From Candidatus Sulfotelmatobacter sp. (GTDB lineage: Bacteria; Acidobacteriota; Terriglobia; Terriglobales; Acidobacteriaceae), in assembly GCA_030039165.1 (NCBI GenBank), contig JASHQM010000079.1, positions 81,086 to 145,085 on the forward strand: a stretch of 64,000 bases of DNA. The letters run 5' to 3'. Position 1 is the first letter of the stretch; each line of letters begins with the position of its first letter. Position numbers and translations under genes: made by a program. Below, piece by piece: positions 25,758-34,760 of this stretch. Below the pieces are notes generated by a model. It worked only from the letters and a program-made list of their open reading frames with translations. It was not told where the DNA came from and ran no database searches.

Positions 25758-26546
25758 ATGAATCTCGATCTCAAGAACCGGGTTGCACTGGTTGCGGCTT
25801 CTAGTCAGGGGATTGGACGAGCGACGGCAGAGGCCTTCGCAGCAGAGGGTTGCCGGGTGGCGATGTGCGCGCGAAACCGGAAAACATTGGAAGCTGCGGC
25901 GGAGAGAATCAGAAAGCAATGCGGTGTTGAGGTTTTCGCCCAGGCTTTTGATGTGTCTGACGGCGCGTCTGTGAGCTGCTTTGTAGCGGCGGTGGTTGAA
26001 AGGTTGGGCGGGGTCGATATTTGTGTGACCAACGCGGGCGGGCCTCCAGCCAAAGGATTTCTTGCGACTACGAACGAGGAATGGGAGCGGGCGGTCGAGG
26101 CGAATTTTCTCAGCGCGGTTTACTTTGCGCGCGAAGTTATTCCGCATATGCAAAAGAAGAAGTGGGGACGGATCATCACCCTTACTTCGATTACCACGAA
26201 ACAGCCGATTGCTGACCTGGTGCTGTCGAATGCCGTGAGGGCAGCGGTGGTGGGCCTGGTCAAGAGCCTGGCAAGTGAATTCGGCAAGGACGGGATTCTG
26301 GTGAACAACGTCGGGCCGGGTTTCACCGCTACCGACCGGCTGAAGGAACTGGCGAACTCACGAGCGTCGGTTTCGGGCAAGAGCGAGCAGGGAATTCTTG
26401 AAGGGTGGGCGGCGGAGGCGCCGTTGAAGAGGCTGGGCGAGCCGCGCGAAGTAGCGGAGACAATTGTGTGGCTGGCTTCGGAACGAGCTTCGTACATCAC
26501 CGGGCAAACAGTGCTGGTGGATGGTGGGCTCTATAAGGGGTTGTAG
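25758..26546 (+). CDS. SDR family oxidoreductase, atypical (3-oxoacyl-ACP reductase-like)
   Basis: A 262-residue Rossmann-fold protein. The nucleotide loop reads AASSQGIG (residues 14-21) instead of TGxxxGIG; NAGG (about 94-97) and the catalytic Ser region (TLTSITT) are present, but the YxxxK position reads VLSNAVRAAV, lacking both Tyr and Lys. C-terminal GQTVLVDGGLYKGL is typical. This matches the known beta-ketoacyl-reductase-like SDR subgroup that departs from the catalytic tetrad, so substrate and even redox activity are uncertain. It heads a run of closely spaced + strand genes ending at thrB. Confidence 0.9.
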   Translation: MNLDLKNRVALVAASSQGIGRATAEAFAAEGCRVAMCARNRKTLEAAAERIRKQCGVEVFAQAFDVSDGASVSCFVAAVVERLGGVDICVTNAGGPPAKGFLATTNEEWERAVEANFLSAVYFAREVIPHMQKKKWGRIITLTSITTKQPIADLVLSNAVRAAVVGLVKSLASEFGKDGILVNNVGPGFTATDRLKELANSRASVSGKSEQGILEGWAAEAPLKRLGEPREVAETIVWLASERASYITGQTVLVDGGLYKGL

Positions 26547-26595
26547 TCGTCTCGCATTATTTGCAGCAGGGCGATCTTTGATACTCGGAGATTTC

Positions 26596-27783
26596 ATGCG
26601 ATCAATAGCGTCGCGGATAGCGATGATGAGCGGGGAAGGCGCGCTCTCGGTGTTTGCGCGGGCCAAGGAACTGGAAGCACAAGGGCAATCGATTATTCAC
26701 TTGGAATTGGGCGAGCCGGATTTTCATCCGTCAGGTAGCGTGGTGGATGCAGTTTCACGGGCGCTGGATGAGGGAAAGGACCGCTATTGCGCGGTGGTGG
26801 GAGTTGCTGAATTGCGACAGGAAATTGCCGCATACTTGCGGCGCACGCGCAATATCGACGTTTCAGCGGATAACGTCCTTGTGGCGCCGGGCTGTAAAGC
26901 GGCCTTATTTTTTGCAATGATGGCTTTGCTCGAGCCAGGGGATGAAGTTCTTTATCCCGACCCGGGATTTCCAGGCTATCCTTCAATTGCGCGCGGCCTC
27001 GGAGCCGTGCCCGTCTCGTTCGAGCTTTCGGCTCGCAATCATTTCCAGCCGGACATCGCTGATGTGGCGGCCAAGATAACGCCACGCACGCGGATGCTAC
27101 TCACGAATTCTCCGGGCAATCCTACAGGAACGGTCTACAGCAGCGCGGTGCAGCGCGACCTGGCAGCGCTTGCGGTCGAGAAGGATCTGTGGGTTCTCTC
27201 CGACGAAATTTATGCGCGGATTATCTATGGCGGGGAATACGTTTCGATGCTGAGCTATCCGGGAATGCGTGAGCGGGCGTTAATCGTCGATGGTTTTTCG
27301 AAGAGCTTTGCGATGACGGGGTGGCGGCTGGGGTATACGGTTGCACCGTCAGACGTCGTGCCGGCGCTGGCGATGATGGCGATAAATACGTACACCTGCG
27401 TGGCCGAGTTTACCCAGTATGCAGCGATTGAGGCGCTGCGCGACCGGGAGGGCGCAACGCCAAGGATGGTTGCGGAGTTTGCGCGGCGAAAGCAGCAGTT
27501 TGTTCGAGATTTGAATCGAATCCCGGGATTTCGCTGCGAAGCCCCTGCAGGCGCCTTTTATGCGTGGGTGGATATCTGCGGGACTGGCACGAGCGCGGAG
27601 GAGATCTGCCGGATTTTGCTGGAGGATGCCGGAGTGGCCGCGATTCCGGGAGCGGCGTTTGGTCCTGCGGGGAAAGATTTTGTGCGCTTCTCCTTTGCGT
27701 CGTCGGTGGAAAATCTGCGGGAGGCCACGGCACGTATCCTAAAAGTTTCCAGCGTGTGGCAGGGAAGTCTGATAGAGAAATAG
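26596..27783 (+). CDS. Class I/II PLP-dependent aminotransferase
   Basis: A 395-residue aspartate aminotransferase-fold enzyme. Motifs: IHLELGEPDFH (residues about 35-45), the NSPGNPTG cofactor motif near residue 173, LSDEIYARIIY near 210 and GFSKSFAMTGWRLGY near 235 with the Schiff-base Lys; C-terminal RFSFASS supplies the carboxylate-binding Arg. ATG 26596 has an SD (CGGAG) five bases upstream and begins before the conserved region. The gene follows the SDR by 49 bases and precedes the amidohydrolase by 40. Amino donor specificity cannot be read from sequence. Confidence 0.92.
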   Translation: MRSIASRIAMMSGEGALSVFARAKELEAQGQSIIHLELGEPDFHPSGSVVDAVSRALDEGKDRYCAVVGVAELRQEIAAYLRRTRNIDVSADNVLVAPGCKAALFFAMMALLEPGDEVLYPDPGFPGYPSIARGLGAVPVSFELSARNHFQPDIADVAAKITPRTRMLLTNSPGNPTGTVYSSAVQRDLAALAVEKDLWVLSDEIYARIIYGGEYVSMLSYPGMRERALIVDGFSKSFAMTGWRLGYTVAPSDVVPALAMMAINTYTCVAEFTQYAAIEALRDREGATPRMVAEFARRKQQFVRDLNRIPGFRCEAPAGAFYAWVDICGTGTSAEEICRILLEDAGVAAIPGAAFGPAGKDFVRFSFASSVENLREATARILKVSSVWQGSLIEK

Positions 27784-27823
27784 CGTGGATGGCGCAAGTA
27801 GATTCCGGGGATTAGGAGCATTC

Positions 27824-29170
27824 ATGACGAGGAGAATCATTATCTTTCTGTCTCTTCTTGTAGTGGCTGCAAGTTTCGCGCAATCCGCGGCAGGGCAGGC
27901 ACGGCCTTTGCCGGGGCCGGACGTCCAGCAGATTTATCAGCGGTTGCTCCCTGAGATTGAGAAGATTCCTGCTTTCGATCATCACGCGCATCCGGGCTTT
28001 GCGGACGATCCCGACGTGGATGCGATGGCTGCGCCGCCTGATGCCAGCGAGCCATTGCGCACGCGCGACGACAATCCGGAGTTGATTGCGGCGGCGAAGG
28101 CGCTATTTGGCTATCCCTACGATGATCTTTCCGCAGAACACGCGAAGTGGCTGGTTGCGAAGAAGTCGGAATTGAAAAAGCAGTATCCGGGCGCGGCTTA
28201 TTTCGATTTGATTCTGGACAAGATCAACACCGAAAGCTCTGTGGCAAACCGGGCGATGATGGCGGATTACCTGGACCCAAAGAGATTTCCCTGGGTTTTC
28301 TTCGCCGACTCGTTTATGTGGCCGTTTAACAATCGGCGAGAGACGGCGAGGAATCCGGACGAGGGAGTATTCATTCCCCTGCAGGAAAAGATGCTGCACC
28401 GGTGGATGCAGCAGGAGAACGTGAGCCAGCTGCCGGCGAAGTTTAATGACTACCTTGAATTCATCGTGCGCACGCTCGATGACAACACGAAAAGAGGTGG
28501 AATTGCGATGAAGTTCGAAGTGGCATACTTTCGGCCGACGACCTTCTCAGACCCGCCACGAAGCCAGGCAGAAGAAATTTATGAAAAATATGCTTCCGGC
28601 GGGGTGGTACCGGGCGAAGGGGAATACCGAATTTTTCAGGACTACATTTTTCGATACCTGGTTGGTCTCGGAGGACGGTTTCACCTGCCAGTGCATATCC
28701 ATACGGCGGTGGGGATTGGCGATTATTTCAATTTGTCGCAGAGCAACGTAATGGGGCTGGAGAGCGTGCTGCGCGATCCACGTTATCATTCGACGACTTT
28801 TGTGTTGATTCACGGCGGTTATCCACTGGAGCGCGAGGCGATATGGTTGGCGGCAATGAAGAATGTCTATATCGATTCTTCGTTTGGTGAGTTGGCGCAG
28901 TATCCGGCGGCGTTCAAGGATACGCTGAAGATGTGGCTGGAAACGTTTCCTGAGAAGATTACATTCGGCACGGATTGTTTCCCATACAATGAGGTGCTGG
29001 GAGCAGAAGAGAGCTATTGGCTGGGGGCGGAGTCGTCGCGGAAGGCTTTGACGGCGGCCTTGGCGGAAATGATATCCGAGAATGAGATCACTGAGGCGCG
29101 GGCGCTGGAGCTGGCGCACGGGTATCTGCACGACAATGCCGTGAAGCTGTATGGGGGGAAGGTGCATTGA
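27824..29170 (+). CDS. Secreted amidohydrolase family protein
   Basis: A 448-residue protein with a signal peptide (residues 1-25, ending AAGQA), so it acts outside the cytoplasm. Amidohydrolase_2-type metal motifs are in order: FDHHAHPG (about 49-56), then HIHTAVGIG around 302, LIHGGYP near 340 and FGTDCFP near 388. It would hydrolyse or decarboxylate a small substrate with a bound divalent metal; substrate unknown. SD AGGAG (27814-27818) before ATG 27824. Nested closely between an aminotransferase and a cupin gene. Confidence 0.85.
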   Translation: MTRRIIIFLSLLVVAASFAQSAAGQARPLPGPDVQQIYQRLLPEIEKIPAFDHHAHPGFADDPDVDAMAAPPDASEPLRTRDDNPELIAAAKALFGYPYDDLSAEHAKWLVAKKSELKKQYPGAAYFDLILDKINTESSVANRAMMADYLDPKRFPWVFFADSFMWPFNNRRETARNPDEGVFIPLQEKMLHRWMQQENVSQLPAKFNDYLEFIVRTLDDNTKRGGIAMKFEVAYFRPTTFSDPPRSQAEEIYEKYASGGVVPGEGEYRIFQDYIFRYLVGLGGRFHLPVHIHTAVGIGDYFNLSQSNVMGLESVLRDPRYHSTTFVLIHGGYPLEREAIWLAAMKNVYIDSSFGELAQYPAAFKDTLKMWLETFPEKITFGTDCFPYNEVLGAEESYWLGAESSRKALTAALAEMISENEITEARALELAHGYLHDNAVKLYGGKVH

Positions 29171-29244
29171 GTTGAGAGACTCATTCGGCCAGCGGCGGGT
29201 AGCGAGATCGGGACCTTGCAAGCAATAGCTGCGCGGAGGATTTG

Positions 29245-29697
29245 ATGGCAAAGAAAAAGGCGTCCGTGCGCGAAAAAGTGAATAGAGCGAAGTCACACGC
29301 ACGGGCGACGCGAGCGGTGACCAAGCACGCGGCCCCGAAGCATGAACTGCAATACATACCGTGGCGGTCGATTCCGCTGGAGGATTTAAATCCCCTGCTG
29401 CAACGGCAGTTCGTTGTCGGGCAGGAGATCATGCTGGCCCGAGTGCTGCTAAAAAAGGGCTGCGTCGTCCCCGAGCATAGCCATCACAACGAGCAGCTTA
29501 CTTATATTCTGAATGGCGCCTTGAAGTTCTGGATCGGGGGACAAGAGATTGTGGTGCATTCGGGCGAAGTGCTGTGCATCCCTGCGAACATGCCCCATAA
29601 GGCGGAAGCACTCGAAGATACGGTTGATCTGGATGTCTTCACGCCGCCGCGCGCCGACTGGATTGAGAAGAAGGATCAATATCTTCGGGGCAGATAA
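29245..29697 (+). CDS. Cupin domain protein with basic N-terminus
   Basis: A 150-residue protein. The first 35 residues are strongly basic (AKKKASVREKVNRAKSHARA), followed by a cupin barrel with motif 1 PEHSHHNEQLTYILNG (about residues 75-90) and motif 2 CIPANMPHKAEA (about 111-122), providing His ligands for a metal. GGAGGA SD at 29235-29240. It sits 15 bases before thrC. Small-molecule binding or enzyme role is unknown; the basic tail could contact nucleic acid, which is only inference. Confidence 0.85.
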   Translation: MAKKKASVREKVNRAKSHARATRAVTKHAAPKHELQYIPWRSIPLEDLNPLLQRQFVVGQEIMLARVLLKKGCVVPEHSHHNEQLTYILNGALKFWIGGQEIVVHSGEVLCIPANMPHKAEALEDTVDLDVFTPPRADWIEKKDQYLRGR

Positions 29698-29712
29698 GAG
29701 AAGTTCTTCCGA

Positions 29713-31095
29713 ATGAAACCTTCTGTTACTGGAAGAAACAGTTCGCTCTTTACTCCACCGCCAACCGGCTTCGTTCTTCGCTGCATCGAATGCGGCGTTA
29801 TCAGCCACGCAGCCTCGCGAGATTTTCGCTGTAGCGAATGCGGAAATCTGCTCGAGATCAGCGATCCCGCATGGAGCGGCTTGGATCAGGAGACTCTGAA
29901 GGCGGAGTGGCGCGAGAGAAAACTCTCGAGTGCCGCACATGATCTGAGTGGGGTGTGGCGTTTCCGCGAGCTGCTGCCCAGGCCCTCATCGCAGGATCAC
30001 GTGGTTACTTTGCAGGAGGGCAACACTCCCCTGTTTGAGCTGCCGCAATGCTCGCGCATCACAGGTGTGAAGCAGCTTTATGCGAAACATCAAGGATTGA
30101 ATCCGACAGGCTCGTTCAAAGATACCGGTATGACGGTCGCCGCGACCTTCGCACGTCAGGCGGGATATCGATGGGTGGCCTGCGCTTCGACCGGCAACAC
30201 GTCGGCCTCGATGGCGGCTTACGCGGCCCGCGGAGGAATGCGCAGCCTGGTGTTGGTGCCGGAAGGGAAAATTTCCTGGAGCAAGCTTTCGCAGGCACTT
30301 GACTACGGGGCTCTGACCTGCCAACTTCGAACCGACTTCGACGGCTGTTTGCGGCTGTTGCAGGAACTGGTGCGAAGTGCGCCTGTCTATCAGTTGAACT
30401 CGATCAACCCGTTTCGGATCGAGGGTCAGAAGACGCTGGCCTTCGAATTAATCGAACAACTTGATTGGCATGCGCCGGACCACATTATCCTGCCCGGTGG
30501 GAATCTCGGGAATAGTTCTGCGATCGGCAAAGCATTGTTGGAAATGCGCGAGATTGGATTGATTTCACGCGCTCCGAAACTGTCGATTATTCAGGCTGAG
30601 GGAGCGAATGCGCTGGTGCGGACGGTCCGCGAGGCTGGGGGCAAGAAGTTGATCAGTGTGCAGGCGGAGACACGGGCGACTGCGATTCGGATTGGGAGTC
30701 CAGCCTCGTGGAAGAAGGCAATAAACATGCTGAACGCAACCCAGGGCGTGGTGGAGCAGGTAAGCGAAGTCGAGATTGCGCAGGCTAAAGCGGAAATTGG
30801 CGCCGAGGGAATTGGCTGCGAGCCGGCGTCGGCGGTGACTCTCGCGGGGTTGAAGAAATTGGTGCGACAGGAGTTCGTAAGCCCGGATGAGTCAGTTGTT
30901 CTGGTGCTGACGGGGAATCTGCTGAAGGATCCCGACTACATTCTGGACTTTCATCAAGGTGAGCTTTTTCAAGAAGAGCCGCAGGACGTGAAGCTGGACG
31001 GGCTTCGGCATCAGCCGGTGGTGCTGGATGCGAGCCTGAACGCGGTGCTAAAGACTTTGGAACAGGCAGACATGTCGGAGCCCATGAAACAGTGA
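29713..31095 (+). CDS. thrC: Threonine synthase
   Basis: A 460-residue PLP enzyme converting O-phosphohomoserine to threonine. An N-terminal zinc-ribbon-like segment has two CxxC pairs (CIEC and CSEC, residues about 24-44), then the PLP Lys in NPTGSFKDTGM near residue 135, the STGNTSASMA loop, GGNLGNSSAIGK, and the C-terminal EGIGCEPASAVTLAG and LTGNLLKDP. The stop overlaps the GTG of thrB (GTGA), giving coupled expression of the last two steps of threonine synthesis. Confidence 0.95.
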   Translation: MKPSVTGRNSSLFTPPPTGFVLRCIECGVISHAASRDFRCSECGNLLEISDPAWSGLDQETLKAEWRERKLSSAAHDLSGVWRFRELLPRPSSQDHVVTLQEGNTPLFELPQCSRITGVKQLYAKHQGLNPTGSFKDTGMTVAATFARQAGYRWVACASTGNTSASMAAYAARGGMRSLVLVPEGKISWSKLSQALDYGALTCQLRTDFDGCLRLLQELVRSAPVYQLNSINPFRIEGQKTLAFELIEQLDWHAPDHIILPGGNLGNSSAIGKALLEMREIGLISRAPKLSIIQAEGANALVRTVREAGGKKLISVQAETRATAIRIGSPASWKKAINMLNATQGVVEQVSEVEIAQAKAEIGAEGIGCEPASAVTLAGLKKLVRQEFVSPDESVVLVLTGNLLKDPDYILDFHQGELFQEEPQDVKLDGLRHQPVVLDASLNAVLKTLEQADMSEPMKQ

Positions 31096-32021
31096 CGCCC
31101 GCAAAGAAACTTCAGCTTTCGAGCCGGTTTGTTCTAAGACTTCCTGCGACGTCTGCGAATCTGGGCCCAGCCTTCGATGCTGCGGCGATCGCACTAGATC
31201 TTTACATTTCCATTGAAGCCAAAACCGCAGCAGCATTTTCGATCGTGGCTACAGGTCGTGACCGTGAGATTTGCCAGCGGATCGAAAATCATCTGATTCT
31301 AACGACGTATCAGGAGGTCGCGGAGGCTAACGGCTGGGAAGTTATTCCGCTTTCTTTGAAGATCAAGAACGATATTCCTATTGGGAAGGGATGTGGTTCG
31401 TCTGCGGCGGCAAGACTGGCGGGGATTGCGCTAGCAAATCACTTTGGTCGGCTGCATTGGAGCGACGCGCAAATTGTCAGCGAGGCGGCGCGCCGGGAGC
31501 ATCATGCCGATAACGCCGCCGCGTGCTGGATGGGCGGCCTGGCGGTTGCCAGCATGTCAGATGTGGGCAAGATCCAGATGGCGCAAGTTCCAATTAAAGG
31601 GAAGTGGCCGCTGTTCCTGGCGGTTCCCGGTTACCCTTTATCCACGGAAGAGGCAAGGCGAGTTTTACCGCCACAGTATTCGCGGGCGGATGCCGTGACC
31701 AACGTGCAAAACGCGATGCTGTTGCTGACCGCGCTGACGCAGGGGCGGAATGATCTGTTGGCATCCGCTCTCGATGACCGGATTCATCAACCTTATCGGG
31801 CACCGCTGTGTCCGCTGCTGCCGTGTCTGTGGAAGTTGCGAGGAAGGCCGGGAGTTCTGGGTGTGGTGTTGAGCGGCGCAGGGCCTTCTGTATTGGTGTT
31901 TCTCGACCCGCGGGTCAGCATTCAGCCGACGCGGAAGATGCTCACTTCTCACATCGCGGCTGCGGGAGTTCCGGCAGAATTGCTGGTGACCAGAATTACC
32001 CAGCGCGGCGGGCGGGGCTGA
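31092..32021 (+). CDS. thrB: Homoserine kinase
   Basis: A 309-residue GHMP-family kinase phosphorylating homoserine. Motif 1 RLPATSANLGPAFD (about residues 16-29), ATP loop PIGKGCGSSAAA (about 96-107, a variant of PxxxGLGSSAA with Cys in place of Leu), and C-terminal LSGAGPSVLVF (about 259-269). GTG start overlaps the thrC stop. It is the last gene of the + strand run. Confidence 0.94.
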   Translation: MTPAKKLQLSSRFVLRLPATSANLGPAFDAAAIALDLYISIEAKTAAAFSIVATGRDREICQRIENHLILTTYQEVAEANGWEVIPLSLKIKNDIPIGKGCGSSAAARLAGIALANHFGRLHWSDAQIVSEAARREHHADNAAACWMGGLAVASMSDVGKIQMAQVPIKGKWPLFLAVPGYPLSTEEARRVLPPQYSRADAVTNVQNAMLLLTALTQGRNDLLASALDDRIHQPYRAPLCPLLPCLWKLRGRPGVLGVVLSGAGPSVLVFLDPRVSIQPTRKMLTSHIAAAGVPAELLVTRITQRGGRG

Positions 32022-32171
32022 GGTATCCCGGCAGCCCGACCGGCACGAAAGTGCTATTTACCAGTCAACCGACCGCGCATATTTTTCAACTCATTCCCCC
32101 GCCAATACTTTTTGAGAGGCTTTGCGAAAGGGATCCCGGTGCAGACTTCGTCGTGGGTTTCTCCTGGGAAC

Positions 32172-32435
32172 ATGACGCGGAAGGCGAATTGCCAGCTTCT
32201 GACACGGGCAAGTGACCCTGCGGTCCAGCAAGAGATAGAGACGTTTTTTCAGGCAGTTGATTCGTATCCTGCCAATCACGCCAGGCAGCCAGGTCTGACC
32301 TTTCAGGAACATCTTTGCGCGATTATTGCGGGTGATAGCGAAATGCGTGCGCAGCTGGGGGCCGGAACGTCTCACACCAAGGTCGCGAAACACAGAAGGC
32401 ATGGGGGCACACAGAGTAAAGCGACTGGCATTTAA
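32172..32435 (+). CDS. Possible small protein of unknown function
   Basis: A possible 87-residue protein. Residues 1-58 (CQLLTRASDPAVQQEIETFF; AVDSYPANHARQPGLTFQEH) look like a folded helical domain with normal composition and are not explained by the opposite strand, but the last 20 residues (TKVAKHRRHGGTQSK) are translation of a CACAGAG-type repeat at 32375-32416. No recognised family and no strong SD. It could instead be a fragment; it overlaps the DinB stop region by four bases, convergent. Confidence 0.4.
   Translation: MTRKANCQLLTRASDPAVQQEIETFFQAVDSYPANHARQPGLTFQEHLCAIIAGDSEMRAQLGAGTSHTKVAKHRRHGGTQSKATGI
32375..32416 (+). repeat. CACAGAG-type degenerate repeat
   Basis: CACCAAGGTCGCGAAACACA continuing to ACACAGAG resembles the repeats at 17731, 43407 and 47003. 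It lies just before the 3' end of the convergent DinB gene. Confidence 0.4.
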
Positions 32436-32989
32436 CGGCTGGCGGGCGGAACGATGTTGTTCATGCGCAGGTATTCCACCATCTGACCATAATGATCCCA
32501 TACGTGGTTGGAAGCGCTGGTGGCGATGCCCAAACGGGTGACAGTTCCAACACCGAATGGGCTCTTGACGGGTTCAATGAGATTCTTGTCGTCGATCGTG
32601 TCGACTGCTTTATAGAGATACTCGAAAGACTCCTTCAGATACTTCAGAATCTGCCCCTTGGTCTTGACCGAAACAGGGCCGGTTTCATCGTCGGGAACTT
32701 TCTCGCCGAGAATGGCGGCGCCGTAGACGTAGTTTACCGCGGCTACGTGCTTAATCTGCTCGGCGAAGGTGCGGACGTCCTTGAATTCGCCGTTGGTAGG
32801 CGCAAATTCGAATTTGTCTTCGGGCATGGCTTCGGCCGCGCCGGTGAACTCGCGTTCGGTGCCTGCGATCGAGCGGTGAAGGACTTGAGCGACAGTGCGA
32901 CGTTCCTGCTGAGAGGCTTTATTCTGTGCGAAAGCGTGGTAACAGGTGAGCGCTAGCAGAAAAGGGAGAAGATAGGAAACATTCTTCAC
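32432..32989 (-). CDS. DinB-family protein with signal peptide
   Basis: A 185-residue protein with a signal peptide (1-21, ending AFAQ) and a DinB four-helix domain: helix 1 LHRSIAGTEREFTGAA, AEQIKHVAAVNY (about 77-88), helix with KYLKESFEYLYKAVDT and C-terminal NHVWDHYGQMVEYLR. The His residues in helices 2 and 4 are the usual metal ligands (DinB superfamily uses a His triad). GTG start with SD GGAGGA seven bases upstream. Exported DinB proteins are common in Acidobacteriota; activity unknown. Confidence 0.88.
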   Translation of the reverse strand: MKNVSYLLPFLLALTCYHAFAQNKASQQERRTVAQVLHRSIAGTEREFTGAAEAMPEDKFEFAPTNGEFKDVRTFAEQIKHVAAVNYVYGAAILGEKVPDDETGPVSVKTKGQILKYLKESFEYLYKAVDTIDDKNLIEPVKSPFGVGTVTRLGIATSASNHVWDHYGQMVEYLRMNNIVPPASR

Positions 32990-33201
32990 GATGAGTTCCT
33001 CCGGGCGTTCCCGGCTGTGTTAGACGAGCATTATTGAATTACCCTACCACATCCCCAACGATGACCGAGCCGGGGAAACGCGCTTGCCGTTCTGACACTT
33101 GGTGAGGATCCCAGGGCAAATGCCCGGATCACCTTGTCGTGTTTCACGAGTCCCTAAAGCGCCGCTCACCACAGAGACATTTGAGTCCCGACATTTGTCT
33201 A

Positions 33202-34668
33202 TCAAGCCTGACTCGTCGGCGAAAACGGCCAGGTCTTACCGCGCCACGAGCGAATCATATAAATCGTCAAACCGGCAACCAAGATTATAAAAGCGTAGCG
33301 GATTTCCTTTTGCCAGTCCTGGCGATTGAACAGGATAAAAAGAAATCCGGCGATGGCCAGTAACGCCGGCAGAGGATAGAGCCACATGCGGAACGGCCGA
33401 GGCACATTGGGGCGCGTGATGCGAAAGACGATCAGTCCGACAGCCTGAACCAGAAATTGCAGAATCAGGCGAATCACGACTAGAGCGGCGATGGCGTCTT
33501 TCAGCCGCAGAAAACAAAAAGCTGCCGCAACCAAGCCAAGGGCTAAAAGCGAAACATGGGGGAAGCGGTAAACGGGATGAACTTTGGCAAAAGCACGAAA
33601 ATAATTTCCGTCGAGGGCGGCAGCGTAAGGGACACGGGAGTAGCCTAGAGTCAATGAAAAGACGGAGGCAAACGCTGTGACGATTACAAGCGCCGTTACC
33701 AGCCGCGCCGCCCACGAGCCATAGACGCGCAGCATGAACAATGACACCACGTACAATCCAGTGTTGTTCTGCGCGGCGTGCAGCATCTCCCGCCAGGGTA
33801 TGACTGCCAGAATGCACAAGTTCATCAATAGGTATAGACAGGCGACGAACAGAATGGAAAGCAGGAGAGCGCGGGGAATATTGCGGGTAGGGTCTTTTAT
33901 CTCGCCGCCCAGATAGCAGACGTTGTAGTAGCCCCAATAATCGTAGGTGGCAACGAGAAGGGCTCCGCCGAGACCGGTGAAAAATCCGCGAGAAAGTAAA
34001 AATGCGCCTGGCGGAAAGTCGAAAGCGCGAGCAGCGTTGAAATGAGTGAGGCCGGCGAAAATGATCCAGCCGATGGTCGCCATAACACCGAGCCAGAGAA
34101 CTCTTGAGAGTCTCCCGATGACGGTGATTCTGCGATATAGCAGCAGGAGAGTGAACAGGCAGATCGCGACGGCTAATGCGGTGCCGGGAGTAACGATCCA
34201 ACTGACTTGCAGTGAGCCAGCGAGCGGCAGAGGTACAGCCGCAGTATGAGACGCGTAGACCTTGTCGAGACCCGGCCAATAATATGCGGCATAGCCAGCG
34301 AGGCCGATGCATCCGCTAGCGATGGAGAGCGGAGCACTGAAAGAAAGTTGCCAGATAAAGAGAAATGAGATGAGGCGTCCCCATTTCTGCGGGCCATAGA
34401 TTTCGCGGAGGTAGAGATAGGGTCCACCCGAGCCGGGAAGCGCTGCGCCCAGTTCCGCCGAGACGAGCCCGTCGCAAACGGCAAGAAGTGCGCCGGCGAG
34501 CCAGCCGAGCAGAGCTTGCGGGCCGCCCATCGCGCCGACCACAAGTGGCATGGTGATGAAGGGGCCCACGCCGATCATGTCGATCATGTTAAGAGCAGTG
34601 GCTGTGCCCAGGCCCATGCCGCGGATCAGGCCGTGCGAGTTGGAGTCGGCTTGCGATGAATTGGTCAT
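33202..34668 (-). CDS. APC-family amino acid/polyamine permease
   Basis: A 488-residue inner membrane protein with about 12 hydrophobic segments. Helix 1 carries GVGPFITMP, matching the broken helix of APC-fold carriers (GSGIF-type), helix 3/ loop GGPYLYLREIYG, and a mid-protein ATYDYWGYYNVCYLGGEIKDPTRNIPRA typical of the family. It would import amino acids by proton or sodium coupling; substrate unknown. ATG 34668 is preferred to an upstream TTG at 34716. It is followed 92 bases upstream by the PIG-L gene on the same strand. Confidence 0.9.
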   Translation of the reverse strand: MTNSSQADSNSHGLIRGMGLGTATALNMIDMIGVGPFITMPLVVGAMGGPQALLGWLAGALLAVCDGLVSAELGAALPGSGGPYLYLREIYGPQKWGRLISFLFIWQLSFSAPLSIASGCIGLAGYAAYYWPGLDKVYASHTAAVPLPLAGSLQVSWIVTPGTALAVAICLFTLLLLYRRITVIGRLSRVLWLGVMATIGWIIFAGLTHFNAARAFDFPPGAFLLSRGFFTGLGGALLVATYDYWGYYNVCYLGGEIKDPTRNIPRALLLSILFVACLYLLMNLCILAVIPWREMLHAAQNNTGLYVVSLFMLRVYGSWAARLVTALVIVTAFASVFSLTLGYSRVPYAAALDGNYFRAFAKVHPVYRFPHVSLLALGLVAAAFCFLRLKDAIAALVVIRLILQFLVQAVGLIVFRITRPNVPRPFRMWLYPLPALLAIAGFLFILFNRQDWQKEIRYAFIILVAGLTIYMIRSWRGKTWPFSPTSQA

Positions 34669-34760
34669 TGGCTGCGGGGTGACTGTCCCTATCGGACGAG
34701 AAGCAACCTCCCGCAAACCTGCCGCTGTTCAAACAGTTCATGGGCGGGGGCGTGCATGGT

